Assembly (NCBI GenBank): GCA_034769895.1
Contig: CM068370.1
Location: 42,513,344 to 42,577,343, forward strand
DNA: 64,000 nucleotides
Source: Magicicada septendecula
Taxonomy: Eukaryota > Arthropoda > Insecta > Hemiptera > Cicadidae
Reading direction: 5' to 3'
In this document: positions 36,890 through 49,160 of the stretch, piece by piece
How positions within the stretch are numbered: the stretch's first letter is position 1
Layout of the letters: each line of letters opens with the position of its first letter
Program-made: the position numbers and the translations under genes
The notes under the pieces: generated by a model
What the model saw: only the letters and a program-made list of their open reading frames with translations
What the model was told of the DNA's origin: nothing
The model's database searches: none

Positions 36890-37440
36890 TGTCATTTGCC
36901 AAACGTGCCTGTACCATATCAATTAACATTTTTCTGTAGTTTGTGTTACGGTTTCCTCAGTGCCCATAACATTTCTGATGGTATCATTTTGAACTCTCTA
37001 CTGCTTCTAGTCTCCGCTGTCCTATTCATTCAGCCGCCAAGCCTCTGCACCATAATTTATTATACCCTTTACTATATATCTTATATTTTATATGCATTTT
37101 ATATGTTTTATAGTTTCTTATTAATTTTCTTTGTTTTGATATGTTCTTGCTACCATATTCCATTTTATCTTTTAACCATAATTCTTCCCTGCTGTATTCT
37201 CCTCTTGATGTCCTTATCCTTTGTGTCTTTGCCACCTTTATCTGTTATCATGTCAAGACAGTTGTACTCACTAAAGGTAATATTTTTCTTCATTCTCAAG
37301 CTCTATTGTACTCCTGGGGTCTGCTATGCATATATATTTCGTCTTATGTGTGTTGCCTTTCATACCCCATTTCCCATGGTCTTCACACATCTTCCATATC
37401 ACATACTCCAGGTCATCCAAAAGTAGTTTGTTTGGAAATG
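36890..37440 (-). pseudogene. LINE fragment on the minus strand
   Basis: Minus-strand translation gives LLLDDLEYVIWKMCEDHGKW, GNTHKTKYICIADPRSTIE and then, after frame breaks, KDIKRRIQQGRIMVK. This is the same block order as the LINE at 17980-21240 (EYQKWGLKVNT...YKYLG...SRINFG) but a different copy. Hydrophobic frames on the other strand are shadows of it. Confidence 0.65.
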
Positions 37441-37620
37441 GAGGCCATCCAGAAAAAGAAAAAAAAAGGATGACAGAAGAATATGGGACGACAAAATCAG
37501 AAGGGCCATGAGGGAGAGAAAAGTGCTTGAAGAGCAAGCCTTAAACAGAGAGGAACAATGACAAAGTTTGGAGGTCAGAAGACGCTTTTAGCCAGCCAAC
37601 ATGCTCGCACGCACTTGTGT
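37441..37620 (+). pseudogene. LINE 3' tail fragment of another family
   Basis: AGGCCATCCAGAAAAAG...GGAGGTCAGAAGACGC reads RPSRKRKKRMTEE and, in another frame, VWRSEDAFSQPTCSHA, resembling the end of LINE ORF2 (GRPKKRW...WRRRTEDALSQPT). Confidence 0.4.
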
Positions 37621-37679
37621 GTGTGTGTGAATAATTAATTAATTTAAATGTGGGTGTCTCTTTTTCTAAAATATGGTTT

Positions 37680-39552
37680 CTTTATTTAGGTTACACAAAA
37701 GTAATTTTAATATTGAATTAGTATGCAAACTTATTATTATTATTATTATTACATGTTTCTGGATTGTTCTCTGATGACACGATGTCTCCTGTAGATCCTC
37801 TCTGCCACCGCCCAATATGATTTGTCGTTCAGTATTGCAACCATACCAAATCCTCTCAGTCTCAGCACTCCTGGGATGTCCGTCCAGCAATCCACCAATA
37901 TGTGCTGTAAGGTCTCTTCATGCAGATGACACAGCAGACAGGTAGCGGCCTGGGTCAGGTTGAATCTGTATAAGTATGACTGGGTCACAATATGCCCAAG
38001 CCTTCCTCTGGAGCCAAACATTTGAATGCTCCTAGGGATGTTTCTATATATGGAGACATCCCGTGCACTGACTTGCTGTTTGTATGTCGAACCTTTGGTG
38101 GAGTTTAAAAATGCGTTCTTCCATGTCTCCATGAGTCTTCTGCCGAAATCTGAAGTAGCAGGCGGGAGTGATATTCCTCCAGTGGCGACAGCGTAGTTAA
38201 CTCAGTTTTGCTGCTTTCCAGTTTTTTGATTATGTGGAATATGTGAACTGTTCTGAAATAGTATGCTGATGGTTTATATTGTTGAAGCAACAGTAGCGCT
38301 GCCTGTGAATCTGTGAAGATACATACTTTGTTACTGTGTAAGGTGAGGCAGCAGGTCAGTGGCATTGATTGACAGAAGCTCAGTGTCAACACTTGAACAG
38401 GAGTTGGCCGGTACAAGAAGGATTCCTGCGTACTAAAAATGAAATATCCTGCCCCCGACCTCTTTCCTTGTGTATCCAGTGATCCATCCGTATAGATATG
38501 GACATATTGGTTGTAGTTTTCTGCTATTATTTGTTGTGCTATAGCATGCAGAACTAATGGGTCAGTGTTTTGTTTTGTTACGCTGTCTTCTAATGTAGTT
38601 CTTATTGTTGGTTGCATCCACTGCCAAGGGGGTGTTTCATTTAATGGAGGGATTTTTTGAGGTTGGTTATTGCTATCCGAAAGCAGGATTTTGCTTTTGT
38701 ATAAAAAGGATCTTTTCTGATTCATTGCTGGATTAATATTCTGTAATGGATGCTCCATGGTTATTGTTCTAAATTACAGACTGAATTTACCTATTCTTTT
38801 GTTTATGTATACATCCAGAGGTTCTATATTGAGTTCAGCTTCCATAGCTTCCACTGGTGAGGTTCTCGGGCAACCCAGGCATATTCGTAAGGCACAGTTT
38901 TGGAGTTTTTCTATTTTTTTCCAGTGTAGTGCAGCTAAGCCTCCCCATACTTCACAGGAATATGTTATCTTGGGTCGTATGTATCCCAAGTAGAACTGAC
39001 GCAGGATAATTGTGTCTGCTCCCCAATTTCTGTTTGAGAAAGCCTTGAGGATGTTTATTCGTTTCATGGTGCTGTCCAGCAAAGTGCTTATGTGCTGGCT
39101 CCACAAGAGTTTGGGATCCAAAGTTATGCCCAGTACAGTATTTTAAGGTGCTTGTTGTATTTTATATTCTCTTCAGAGAGGGTAAGCTTCGGCTTGAATG
39201 CTTTTAAGGAGTGCCTGGTAGTGAAGTTGCAGCATTTTGTTTTCTCACTTGATATTTTCAGGCCCCACTTGTTTGTCCATGTTACTATTTCATTAATTGC
39301 TTCTTGAAGATTAGTGTTTGCATGATAAGGGTCCGCATGGGCTGTCCATACAGTCACGTCATCTGCATAGATGCTCATCTTTATGGTTCTGTTCAAATTT
39401 TTGTTGATGTCATTGATAGCTACGTTAAACAAGGTTGGGCTTAGCACTGATCCTTGTGGGATACCATTATATATTTCAATTTTTGTTGACACTGTGCCGT
39501 TTATAACAGTCTGAATTGTTCTACCTTATAGAAAGTTCCCTATAAATTTTAG
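37680..39552 (-). pseudogene. LINE with reverse transcriptase and RNase H (I/LOA/R1-like), 5'-truncated
   Basis: Minus-strand frames in order: 39492-39124 has YNGIPQGSVLSPTLFNVAIN and MSIYADDVTVWTA with the catalytic YADD. 39121-38774 has the thumb (RQFYLGYIRPKITYSCEVWG). 38758-38105 has an RNase H domain (VHIYTDGSLDTQGKRSGAG and CIFTDSQAALLLLQQY). 38132-37749 has a C-terminal zinc-knuckle-like segment (FNLTQAATCLLCHLHEETLQ). RNase H after the reverse transcriptase separates this from the other LINEs in the window. The endonuclease and the first part of the reverse transcriptase are missing, and frames are broken, so it is inactive. It lies antisense in the intron between exons 3 and 4. Confidence 0.85.
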
Positions 39553-39632
39553 CATTCATATGTAAACTAATTAATAGTTTAGTTCATAAACAAGTATATC
39601 AGAGAATTAATAAAAATAATCCAATTTTACAG

Positions 39633-39779
39633 GATTTGTTTAAACAAGCCTGGGTTTCTAGTGGTTCAGCTAATTATCCAGGTCTTCCATTAATGGAATC
39701 TGAACGTGATACAGAGCACCAGTATCTAATGGCATTTGGCAGTGACAAAGAAATTGACGCAGACTTCTTACGCAAACAG
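39633..39779 (+). CDS. Nrt: Neurotactin-like gene, exon 4
   Basis: Acceptor CCAATTTTACAG and donor GTAACT, 49 codons, phase 0 both sides. It encodes DLFKQAWVSSGSANYPGLP, matching the esterase block that follows the nucleophile elbow (typically LFxRAIxxSGSA), then ESERDTEHQYLMAFGSDKE. The block fits directly after exon 3 (TASKKAS|DLFKQAW). Its small size and position between two LINE/MITE insertions would make it easy to miss, but frame, splice sites and family block all agree. Confidence 0.86.
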
Positions 39780-39828
39780 GTAACTTGCAGTAATAAGTGG
39801 TAGCTAGGTTTCTTATAGTTTCCCATTA

Positions 39829-40484
39829 CTGTAGAGTCTCAACAGTTCGAGGTTCGATAGTTCGAGATTCCATATAGTCGAGGTACCCCGCTACAAATAT
39901 AATATGTACTCCAAAAATGGTGGGGTATTAGTACCTGAAAAAGATTGTGAACTCAAAAAAAAAACTCTTGATTCATTTTTTTAAAAAGCAAGTTTCAAGA
40001 AAAATATTTTGTTTTCAAATATACATACAGTGCAGTTTTTAAAAAAACTGTATGTCATTTAAAATTTTAGTGTGTCCATTTAATAAATAGATTTGTGAGT
40101 GTTAACGAAAAACTTTTGGAACTTTTATTTAGTCCTCATTAATATAACATAATTAAACAAATGACGATTTGTCGTCGATTTTTCATTTTCCGTTCGCTCG
40201 CGAATTTTCTTGAAAGCTCATACAAATTAGTAAACAAAACCCACATACACAGCACACCAGTTTACAGATTTTTTATGTTTCTTTTAGATCAATTTCCAGC
40301 ATACACTTTATACTGTCACGCAGAGATGCTCCACACTAGAAAGCACAGTGTGGAGTGCTTAGTGCGCCGGCAGAGGACGGTAAATCTGCTAATGGCAGAT
40401 AATACCGGCATTTTCTGTAGTTCGAGTTTTCAGTAGTTCGAGGTTGGTTTGGTCCAATTACCTCGAACTATTGAGACTCTGCTG
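39829..40484. mobile_element. Tigger/pogo-type MITE, 50 bp after exon 4
   Basis: Left end CTGTAGAGTCTCAACAGTTC and right end GAACTATTGAGACTCTGCTG are inverted repeats, flanked by TA on both sides (39827-39828 and 40485-40486). TAGTTCGAGGTT-type motifs recur inside both ends. 656 bp, no transposase. Confidence 0.85.
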
Positions 40485-40687
40485 TACTGTATATGATGCT
40501 TGTTCTTTACAAATACAAATGAATACCTTTGTAATGCTTTACTGTAGACAAAAAAGAAGTCTCAGATGTTATAAGAAGGATTTGGTGGAAAATTAACTTT
40601 AAGTTAACACTGTGACTGGTGAGTTAATCATTTCACAAGATAGTAAAAGTTTCAGTTTTGTAGTGATTGACTGCCAAATCATGTCAA

Positions 40688-40785
40688 TAACACCCCCTCC
40701 TCCTCCTCCTCCTCCTCCCCCTCCCCCTCCCCCTGCCCTCCCCTCCTCCTCATCCCATCCCCCTCCCCCTCCCCCTCCTCCTCAG
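40688..40785. repeat. (CCT)n/(CCCCCT)n polypyrimidine tract
   Basis: About 100 bp of almost pure C/T on the + strand, giving a false proline-rich frame. It can form triplex or G-quadruplex-like structures on the other strand. Confidence 0.95.
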
Positions 40786-41526
40786 AAGGTTTTTTTAGCC
40801 AGTAAAAATCTGACATACTGTCTGCATTAGCAACCTGCAAATTTGGAAGATTGGTTTGTTTTCTGTAAAATAAAAATTCCTAAATTTTCTGACATTCAAC
40901 TCTTAAGATTGTCTTAATGTAACAGTGAATGTAAGAATATTGTAATAAAAATAAATATAGGCCTAGAGAACTGAAGATATCTTAGGCCACCATGTTTCCT
41001 TAATGCTTTAAAAAACAATTAAATTCTTTTATTCCTATCAGTGCTAGTAACCAGGGGTGGATCCAACAAGCAATTTGGGGGGGGGGGCATGAGAAGTTCA
41101 ACCGTTCTGTAAAGGTCTAAAGTATAAACGATAGGAATGAGTGAAGATAAAAGTACAGTGTTATCAACACAACAAGTTCACTAACATACATGTATAAAAT
41201 CATGTCCGTGTTTGTCATTTCATTAGTCTTTTAATAATATTCACTTACAGATTAAAGTGCACACTTTTCATTTATGGTATGCTATCAATGTAAGGTACAG
41301 TTACAATTTAAAATAACGTTAGAGTAAAGCATGAACTCACATAACGTGACATGAATTTTGTATCATATTAACATTCACAAAATCATTCTACAATCACTAA
41401 ACGGTGAGAGACATTTTGTCTGAAGAAACCATGCAGTCTGGAGCATCCCTTTCCTCCACCCCCACTGATGGATCTGGACCTACTATTTACATTAATATTA
41501 ACGTTTCATCATTTTTAATTGTTCAG
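40786..41526. other. Unassigned intron stretch
   Basis: No element recognised. A G-run lies at 41079-41087. Confidence 0.4.
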
Positions 41527-41707
41527 GATGTAGAAGATCTCTTGGACAATGTACCTGACGAGTGGAGAAGGGACACTCCAGACTTACCAGACAGAAATGA
41601 GGAAAACAAAACCAAACATCACTGGATGGTACTGGATGGAGCTGTTTTGCAAGAACATCCGTTGGAAGTTTGGGGGAAAATGAACATAAGTAGTAGATTA
41701 GTGATTG
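41527..41707 (+). CDS. Nrt: Neurotactin-like gene, exon 5
   Basis: Acceptor AATTGTTCAG and donor GTAAGT at 41708. Length 181 bp, phase 0 in and phase 1 out. It encodes DVEDLLDNVPDEWRRDTPDL and HHWMVLDGAVLQEHPLEVWG, then NISSRLVIG. This fits the esterase segment of the form 'PVIDGxxLxxxPxxxW...xxIGT' that precedes the acidic residue of the triad. NIS is a further glycosylation sequon. A (GT)n repeat of about 100 bp begins only 15 bp after the donor. The next exon is 14.6 kb away and completes the split Gly codon. Confidence 0.87.
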
Positions 41708-41720
41708 GTAAGTTTATTTT

Positions 41721-41827
<107 letters not shown>

Positions 41828-42268
41828 ACATATATTGTTACAACACAAATAAGCCACCCCAATACCAGGGATAAAAATGATGAATCAACTATATAAAATG
41901 TTTAAACTAATTAAAATATAATGACAATGACGCGACAAACGACGACATGACCTAACCCAAGTGATTGACCAAATAAAAGGAAACAAAAGGAGAAGGGGAA
42001 AACCGAAACCAAATAAGAAGGTCATTGACTCAATACTACCAAATAAAATATAATCAAATAAGAAAGTGGAAAACCAAAATAAAATGAAATTGAACAGAAA
42101 TAAAATGAAAGTGAAGAAGAAGTAAAATGAAAATGAAACAAAACAAGTATAAAGGAAATTAAAGGGAAATAAAATGAAATCAAATGATAACACACAAACA
42201 AATAATATAGAATAAAAGAAGGAGAAATGGTACACTCAAATATAATAATGGAAACGAAACAAATAACT

Positions 42269-42662
42269 AACAAATGTAAAAGATAATTATTGTTATCGAT
42301 TAAATGATAAAGGTAAATGATAATTGATAAAACCCAATAAAGTAATGTGAAAAATAAAAGTACACTAACCAAAGAATTAGAGTTATATGTAATAAAGAAC
42401 TCTATAAAGACATGAAATTATTAATAGTATAAATAATATTTGTAAAGAGAGAGATAGTGAGATGGTAACAAATGTAAAAGATAATTATTGTTATCGATTA
42501 AATGATAAAGGTAAATGAAAATTGATAAAACCCAATAAAGTAATGTGAAAAATAAAAGTACACTAACCAAAGAATTAGAGTTATATGTAATAAAGAACTC
42601 TATAAAGACATGAAAATATTAATAGTATAAATAATATTTGTAAAGAGAGATAGTGAGATGGT
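42269..42662. repeat. Tandem duplication, period 198 bp
   Basis: 42269-42466 and 42467-42662 are nearly identical (AACAAATGTAAAAGATAATT through GATAGTGAGATGGT), with a couple of substitutions and a 2-bp indel. Confidence 0.92.
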
Positions 42663-43069
42663 GAGAAAATAAAAATAACTAAGTGACAAAGAGAAAGTAA
42701 TGGTAGGGATTACCCACTAATAAACACTTAAAATAAAAAATTTAAGAAGTGCAAAAGTGAAAGTGTAAAACTCCCAGAATAATGAGAAAATCTAGTGATA
42801 GATAAAAAACGCTTAGTAAATCAGTGATAAACACTATATGGTTTAAAAGTGCATATTGTAGCGTGACAGATATTCCACTAATAATTAATTCAATTAAGAT
42901 CATATAAATGATTAAATTACATATAACCAAGAATTTCAAATGAAAATAAAATCACACTTCAAAGAAAAACACCAATATAAAAGAAAAACCATAATTAAGT
43001 AATAAAAATGCAACAATAAAATTCAAGCCAATAAATTAAAAGGAAACTCATATTAAAAAATCCGGAGAT

Positions 43070-43290
43070 TACCCAGGAGATTAGGAGCAGGTGATAAACA
43101 AGATACCCCAAACACAAGAAGAAACAAGAAGAGGAAGTTTAGTAGCAAGCAATAAACAAGATATCCTGAAATCAAGAAAGAAGAGTAAAGTTAGTTAGAT
43201 GATAAAGAAGATACTCCGAACCCAAGAAGGAAGAAGAAGTTTAGAAGCAGATGATAAAGAAGATACCCCGAACCAACCATCGGACAAAAT
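43070..43290. repeat. Degenerate minisatellite, about 60-bp units
   Basis: GATAAACAAGATACCCCAAA, AATAAACAAGATATCCTGAA, GATAAAGAAGATACTCCGAA and GATAAAGAAGATACCCCGAA are four unit starts, each followed by an AAGAAG-rich part. An 84-codon frame at 43199-43453 crosses it and is not credible. Confidence 0.8.
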
Positions 43291-44963
43291 AAAACAAAGT
43301 GCCTTGGTTTACCCAAGAAGGAAGAAGAGAAGAAAGGAAGATATAGGATGGGAGAACCACAATAAAAACCTATTATTAACTACCATGAACCCCAAACCAA
43401 ATGTTAATACCATTAAAGAAAGTATAACACCCCAAAACCTTATGAAATTGTAATTTAATTATAGACAAAAGTATTGAGTAGTATGATAAGAAGTGCACCA
43501 ACTAAAGTTATTATATGGTAAAATAAACAAATCTTCACAGTCCATTATGACTAAAGGTCTGGTCTGAGAATATAATAAAACTCAAACATAAGTCAGAACC
43601 AACAGTGAATGTGTACCAGTGTAGTGTTTTTAAATGTAATAAACTTCAAGTTAATGTGTAACTATAACTTAAACAAGGTGCTATTAAATAACTTTTATAT
43701 TTTATAATTAACAGGTGATGAAATATTAAAATGAAAAATATTTCCAATATTTCATAAATAAGGTCACTTTTTTATACCAAAACATTCATAGTAATACTAA
43801 TAATAAAGGAAGTATGTGGGGAATGTTTACTATATCAAGGGGTTAGATAATAATACAATATAATCAGAAAGGACTGAAAATAAATTAAGTTAAATAAAAT
43901 TAAGAAATTAAATGGCTAATAATGTTCAAAGCCTGTGAACTCAACTTTAAAGGAGTTCTAATAGAATAAGGTTTATATTTAGTGTAAGATGTTTGAGTTA
44001 CATAACAGCATGCATACAGATTAAAATGTTTAGGTATGGATGCTGTATTAATTTGTAAAATGTTTAAAATGTATGTTCAAAATAGTTCCAGCAAACATGT
44101 CTAACTTTGAAGACTGCTAATTAATGTCAAATATTATTTTTTTGTATAAGTAGCATGAATTAGATGCTACAAATATCAATAATTATGTAAACAATTTTAT
44201 TTCATGTTATGTTAACTTTTAAAAGTCAGAGTAGGTGTAGAATTAACTTTATTTGAAAAAACCATATATGTAAAATACTAAACTCTAGGCCAAATAATGA
44301 ATTCCCAAAAAATTAATATAAACTAGTTAATCAACCAATGAACCATGTAAACTAACAAGATTTATGTAAGGTGGATCGATAACTAACTACTGTAAATGAT
44401 CCTATGATTTAAAAGAGTAATATAGTAAAATGTCTTAAATTATTAAAAATGTTCGAAATGTAAAAAATAACTATTTCAGAGGAGAAATAGTAAATTAATG
44501 AATTATCACTAAAACACAGTTCAAATGTTACATTTATAAGGGATTAAGGAAAGAGAAAGATTTGTGACCATCTGAAATTTATTATAATTATATTTATAAC
44601 ACCTAAAATGGCAGAAATTGTGTACAAGAACGGAAATAGGTTTTTGGGCCTAGATTTCCAAAAAGAAAGAAATATGGCTATTTTAACAAAAATCTCAACA
44701 AATATGGACTATGACATATCAAATTAAACAGAATGAGATAAATAAACCAATTATGTGGTTCATAGTTCATGAAAACAATCAATAAACTAAAAATATTCCA
44801 TATATAATGTACTTTATAATTATGTAGAAAGGAAATGAAAATTATTTTAACAATACTTTTCTTGGCAAGATATTTCCTAAGACGAAGGAAGTAAATTAGT
44901 TCTTTGTTAACATTCAAAGGGAACGGTTGATGCGGGATCGCGTTCTAAAACCGTATAACGAAC

Positions 44964-45999
44964 TGTAATGGAGTAAAAGTTGAAAATCAGTGAAATTTGT
45001 GTGTTAAAAATAATAATTTAAATCAATTGTAATCCCAAAGTAGTCAGTATTCACCTAAGGGGTACCCCATAGTAACTAGCAAAACATACAATGTTATTGC
45101 AGACTGTTTATGTTGATGTCTGGAGTCTGCCCAGCCAGACGTATTACGCAACAGCTTGCCAGCTCAGTCTCTTTGTGAATCACAGTAAAATACTTTTGTC
45201 ACCCCAGTTTGCATCAGACAGTAGCAGATTACAGTCGTCTTCAAGTTAACGGTGGCCTCGGGTGCAAGATAGGCCGAAAATACTATAATCGGCCTATCCA
45301 GTAAAACAACTAGTAAAGTGTGAACAATGTAGTGGTCAACTCACCCTGAAAAACCTAAGTGCTCGAGCAAGTTAAAGTCGGCCGACTATATATTACCATG
45401 TGTATAAATATTCAATCAAAGTATTGAAAGTTTAATCAAATATACAATAAACTCAATATAAACAGTTGCGGGAGTGCGTTCGGACAAAGAAAGCGGCCAA
45501 CACGAGTCTGTGCAACAAACCACATGAACACGCAGCGGACGGGTAACTAAAAACACTGAATATTCATACTAAAACCAATTTAAAATAGATGGTGATTGTT
45601 TCATTATAAAAGGAAAATTTTATATATAACTCTAAACAATAGAGATCTCTAAGGGAGAGGGGCTTTTATAAAAGAAAGAGGGGGGGAAAAGATATAAATT
45701 ATGTACTGGTTCATTGAAAATATAAATAGTTTGTCATAGGCTAGTTAAGTAAGAAATGTTACTAATGCAAAGAGTATTTTAATATACCAGAAAAGAAATA
45801 AGAAATTTAATTGTCATCAAAGTGAGACGAAGTAATTAATTTGTATAATAAACCAGAAGCAATTTGTTTTAGCATACACTGTGTTATTATATTTTACCGC
45901 TTAACCAAATAATCCTTCTGCAACTGGTTTCGTCTGTAGAACCCTGGAGTGAAACCCTAAGGTAAGATATTATCATTTGAATTAAATTCAGTTGTTTCA
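44964..45999 (+). mobile_element. Third LTR of the same group, followed by a primer-binding site
   Basis: TGTAATGGAG at 44964 is a possible start. The end is better supported: GTTGTTTCA (to 45999), then A and TGACGCCCGAATACAGGGAC, which matches the LTR/primer-binding-site junction of copy 2 in layout. AACCCTGG followed by TAAGGTAAG (GT at 45962-45963) matches the conserved block of the other two LTRs. It would be a 5' LTR. Its internal region is cut off after about 60 bp by the piggyBac region. Confidence 0.5.
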
Positions 46000-46059
46000 A
46001 TGACGCCCGAATACAGGGACTCGATTGTTTTATTATTAATTTAATTAAATTAAATTGTC

Positions 46060-46169
46060 TCAATTCGACTATAGTCGAATTGACATATCATACCCTTACG
46101 TGCTTAATTCGACTTTAGTCCACATCAGCCAATTTTTGTTTCCGTTGGCTGCTTTATTCGACTATAGTC
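46060..46169. repeat. Palindrome and repeats of ATTCGACTATAGTC
   Basis: 46060-46083 is a perfect 24-bp palindrome centred on CTATAG. Related copies follow at 46106-46120 (AATTCGACTTTAGTC) and 46156-46169 (ATTCGACTATAGTC). They may be subterminal repeats of the piggyBac element downstream. No matching copy is seen on its right side. Confidence 0.7.
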
Positions 46170-46537
46170 CCGTAATGGATAAAAACAGTTTCACCTTATT
46201 TTATGGTGCTGCGCTCTTGTGGTGGCCCTGAAACTACGAGGTGTGACAGCTGATTTGTTGGCCCAGCTGATTTTCATAGACGCACGTTTTTGTTTACGGC
46301 TATGGTTTGGTTTGTTTAATTTGATTATTTTGTTCGCATTATGCATAATTGTTGGTATTTACCTTATAATATTACATATAGACTGAATTTTGTGTTGTGT
46401 AAGTGTCTTATACATGGAGTAGTGTTTCATTGTACGTATGTTTATAGTTTCGTATTTGTTAACCTTGTAGTGACGTTTTGAGAATTTCTTTGTTTTTTAA
46501 GGTACAGTTTTAGTTGTAAGTTTTTAATATTTTTATA

Positions 46538-48336
46538 ATGGCGCACACACCACTAACTGACACAAATAGTACAAATTTTAGACGATTCAGATTTCTTTTT
46601 GGGTGATGATGATTCTTTTTATGAGAGTGACAGTGACTCGGACAGTAGGTTAGATATTTGTGATGATGAGTTGCAGTCTAACGATGATAATAATTTAAAT
46701 AACAGTGACACCAATCAAATTTGGCAAAACGTTAGTGATGTTTTATCAAGAAATATGATAGAACTTGATTCTATCCCTGAAGTTAGAGACTTTCAAGGGC
46801 TTGAACCAGTTGATTGTTTTTATAAGTTTTTTCCACAACAAATTTTTGATCATGTAGCAGAACAAACAAATTTATATTTCATTCAGTGTGTCGATAAGAC
46901 ATTTGACTTTCTACCACACTCAAGGGTCCATAAATGGACAGAAGTTAATGCCATTGACATAAAAGCATTTGTGGCTGCTGAAATAGGGATGGGACTGTGC
47001 AATAAAAGTGAAATATTTTCTTATTTTGAAAATAAATTCTGGCTAACTCATACACCAGGATTTAGGCAGCTTTTTACTAAAAAGAAGTATTTTCTTATTA
47101 AATCTTTTTTGCATTTTAATAATAATATCAACCAGATGCCAAAGGGAACTGATGGTTACGATCCATTATACAAGGTCAGACCAATAATTGATATGACCAA
47201 AAATACATACCTAAACCATTTTGAACCTGGGGAGGCATTGTCTGTTGATGAGACCATGGTAAAATTTAAAGGTAGGTTGTTGTTTAAAGGTAAGTTTAAA
47301 GGTTATTTAAAGGTAGGTTACCTTCCATCAAAACCATCAACTAAGGTGTGGGCATGAAAGTGTGGTCGCTCTGTGATGCGGACACAGGATGTCTATCGGT
47401 TTTCGGTTTACACAGGGAAAGATAAACAAACAGGGCAGAAGGAAGAAGGACTGGCAAGCCGAATTGTAAAGACTTTGTTAGAAGGACTTCAAAATAAAGG
47501 TCATGTTATCTACCTTGATAATTTTTATTCCTGTGTAGATTTATTTAGAGACTTGCAAGGAAAGGGATTTGGTGCATGTGGAACAGTGCATGTTAATCGA
47601 AAAGGACTTCCACAGGATATGAAAAATATAAAAAAGAAGAAAGGAGACTTACCAGACATGAATTAACAACCAGAGTCAGATTTTAGCATGCTCTTGGCAA
47701 GATGCTGGTAAAGTAAGTACGATATCTACTGTTGGGAATACTGGAATTACAGAAGTTGACGTCCGGTCTAAAAAAGGTAATCGTAAGGTTTATAAACCAA
47801 ATGTGCAAGTTCTTTATAATAAAAACATGGGAGGGGTAGACAAATTTGACCAGTACTGTTCATCATATCTACGAGTATATGGTCTTAGATCGAGAAAGTG
47901 GTACCAGACAATTTGGCATTTTATTATTGAAGTTGCGCTTGTAAATGGCTGTATTACCTACAACATGCAAAACCAATCTCGTGTATGTACTAACAAAGAA
48001 TTTAGACAAATGGTAATAGATGGATTTGTAAGTGGCTACAAAAAGTTAAGCACACACAAGAGGAAAGGGCGAAAAATCAGCATTGCGAGTAATGAAAGAC
48101 TTGTAGGACGACATTTTTCAACACAATTTGAAGATAAAACTCATAAACCTAACTGCGTTGTATGCAGCGTTATGCCGTCCTCCTGTAAAAAGAAAGGAAA
48201 AGGTGGATGCAAAAGAAAGCAAACAACGTTTCATTGCCCTGATTGTTGGGACACCCCTCCGTTGTGTGTGGCACCTTGCTTCAGAATATACCACACGCAA
48301 ACAATTTATAGGATAACGTGTCAGTGTAAGGTATAA
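46538..48336 (+). pseudogene. piggyBac-family transposase, frameshifted
   Basis: The frame starts with ATG at 46538, shifts at once into DDSDFFLGDDDSFYESDSD, and continues with the DDE_Tnp_1_7 blocks RPIIDMTKNTYLNHFEPGE and LSVDETMVKFKGR. After another shift at about 47345 come KVWSLCDADTG and VIYLDNFYSCVDLF. After a gap of broken frame (47667-47802) come NKNMGGVDKFDQYCSSY and RKWYQTIWHFIIEVALVN. The C-terminus (CVVCSVMPSSC to CPDCW and CVAPCF) is the cysteine-rich finger of this family. The three catalytic aspartates (SVDET, YLDNFYS, GGVDK) are all present, so the element died by indels rather than by active-site loss. TTAA-flanked terminal repeats could not be placed with confidence. It lies in the intron between exons 5 and 6. 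Confidence 0.88.
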
Positions 48337-48740
48337 ACTGTAGCAAAAACTTTTAATTATACAAATAATAAATAATAATAAAAAAAAACAATCTCTAAGT
48401 TTGAAAAGATAGGGACAAAAAAATAATATACTCATTTATTTCACATGTTGTGCAAGTATTATTTTTTTTTTTTTTTGTAAATACTATCTATAAAGTGGAA
48501 TTATTTTTGTATAAACAATGAGTGTGTGAATAGTTAAAAGTAACAATAAAAATGGAGAAAACACATCAAGATTGAAGAACTGCATTGTTTTACTTCCATG
48601 TTCCTTAAGGAAATGGAAGTATGGTGGTGGCAAAAAAAATCGTGTTCGAGATTATTGCAGATTCTGATTGTATTACACTCAAAACATGAAAAAAAGTGGT
48701 TTTTCGAAAAGTGTCTGTGTGTGTCTGTCTGTCTGTGTGC
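48337..48740. other. piggyBac 3' flank and palindrome
   Basis: 48593-48620 is an imperfect palindrome (ACTTCCATGTTCCTT with AAGGAAATGGAAGT) centred on TTAA (48605-48608), the piggyBac target site. This makes it a candidate element edge. Otherwise AT-rich with a T-run at 48460. Confidence 0.35.
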
Positions 48741-48749
48741 GTATCTATA

Positions 48750-49160
48750 GATTTTTTTCTATGGCAAACGATAACAGCCGCAAATTCAAACAGAATCAAA
48801 TAATTTTTTGCATACAGCTCTGATTTGTAGAGTTCTCAAGACCTATTGTTTTTGGTGAAGATCGGGTAAGGGGAAGGGGTAGTTTACCTGCAACGTTTTT
48901 TTTGTATCAACGGTAATTTTTTCTATGGCAAACGATAACAGCCGCAACTTCAAACAGATCAAATAATATTTTGGATACAGCCCTAAATTATAGAGTTCTC
49001 AAGACCTATTGGTTTTGGTGAAGATCGGTTAAGGGAAAGGGGTAGTTTACCTGATACCTTTAATGTTTTAACAAGAGTAATTGTTTCTATGACGAACGAT
49101 AACTGCCGCACATTCAAACAGAATCAAATAATGTTTTGCATGCATCCCTGAATTATAGAG
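48750..49160. repeat. 164-bp tandem repeat, left part
   Basis: Units recur with CTATGGC/CTATGAC at 48759, 48923 and 49087, exactly 164 bp apart. Each unit contains AACGATAAC.GCCGCA, AATCAAATAAT, TTTTGGTGAAGATCGG and GGGGTAGTTTACCTG-like blocks. The third unit is split by the Tigger insertion and resumes at 55196. Confidence 0.92.

Larger units (their letters stand above)
41880..44963. other. A-rich tract of probable LTR-element or repeat origin
   Basis: Strongly A-rich on the + strand (AAATGAAA, AAATAAAA units), with no plausible protein. Two local repeats are annotated separately. It precedes a TG-starting LTR candidate and could be the flank or part of a larger element. I find no reverse-transcriptase motif. 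Confidence 0.35.

Noticed and set aside
36896-37426. 176-codon hydrophobic frame that looks like a membrane protein
   Set aside because: The minus strand here translates to LINE segments (NTHKTKYICIADPRSTIE). The plus frame is its antisense shadow.
40612-40830. Proline-rich small protein
   Set aside because: Generated by the (CCT)n tract inside an intron. No start or splice context.
41404-41526. Possible extension of exon 5 upstream (MRDILSEETMQ...)
   Set aside because: The acceptor at 41526 with its pyrimidine-rich lead gives the family match immediately after it. The upstream part has no similarity and would break the join with exon 4.
41885-42372. Phe/Leu-rich minus-strand frames
   Set aside because: Low-complexity A-rich DNA read backwards, including a 198-bp duplication. 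No domain pattern.
46538-48336. A domesticated (intact) piggyBac-derived gene
   Set aside because: At least three frame breaks, including one right after the start codon, rule out a working single-frame gene here.
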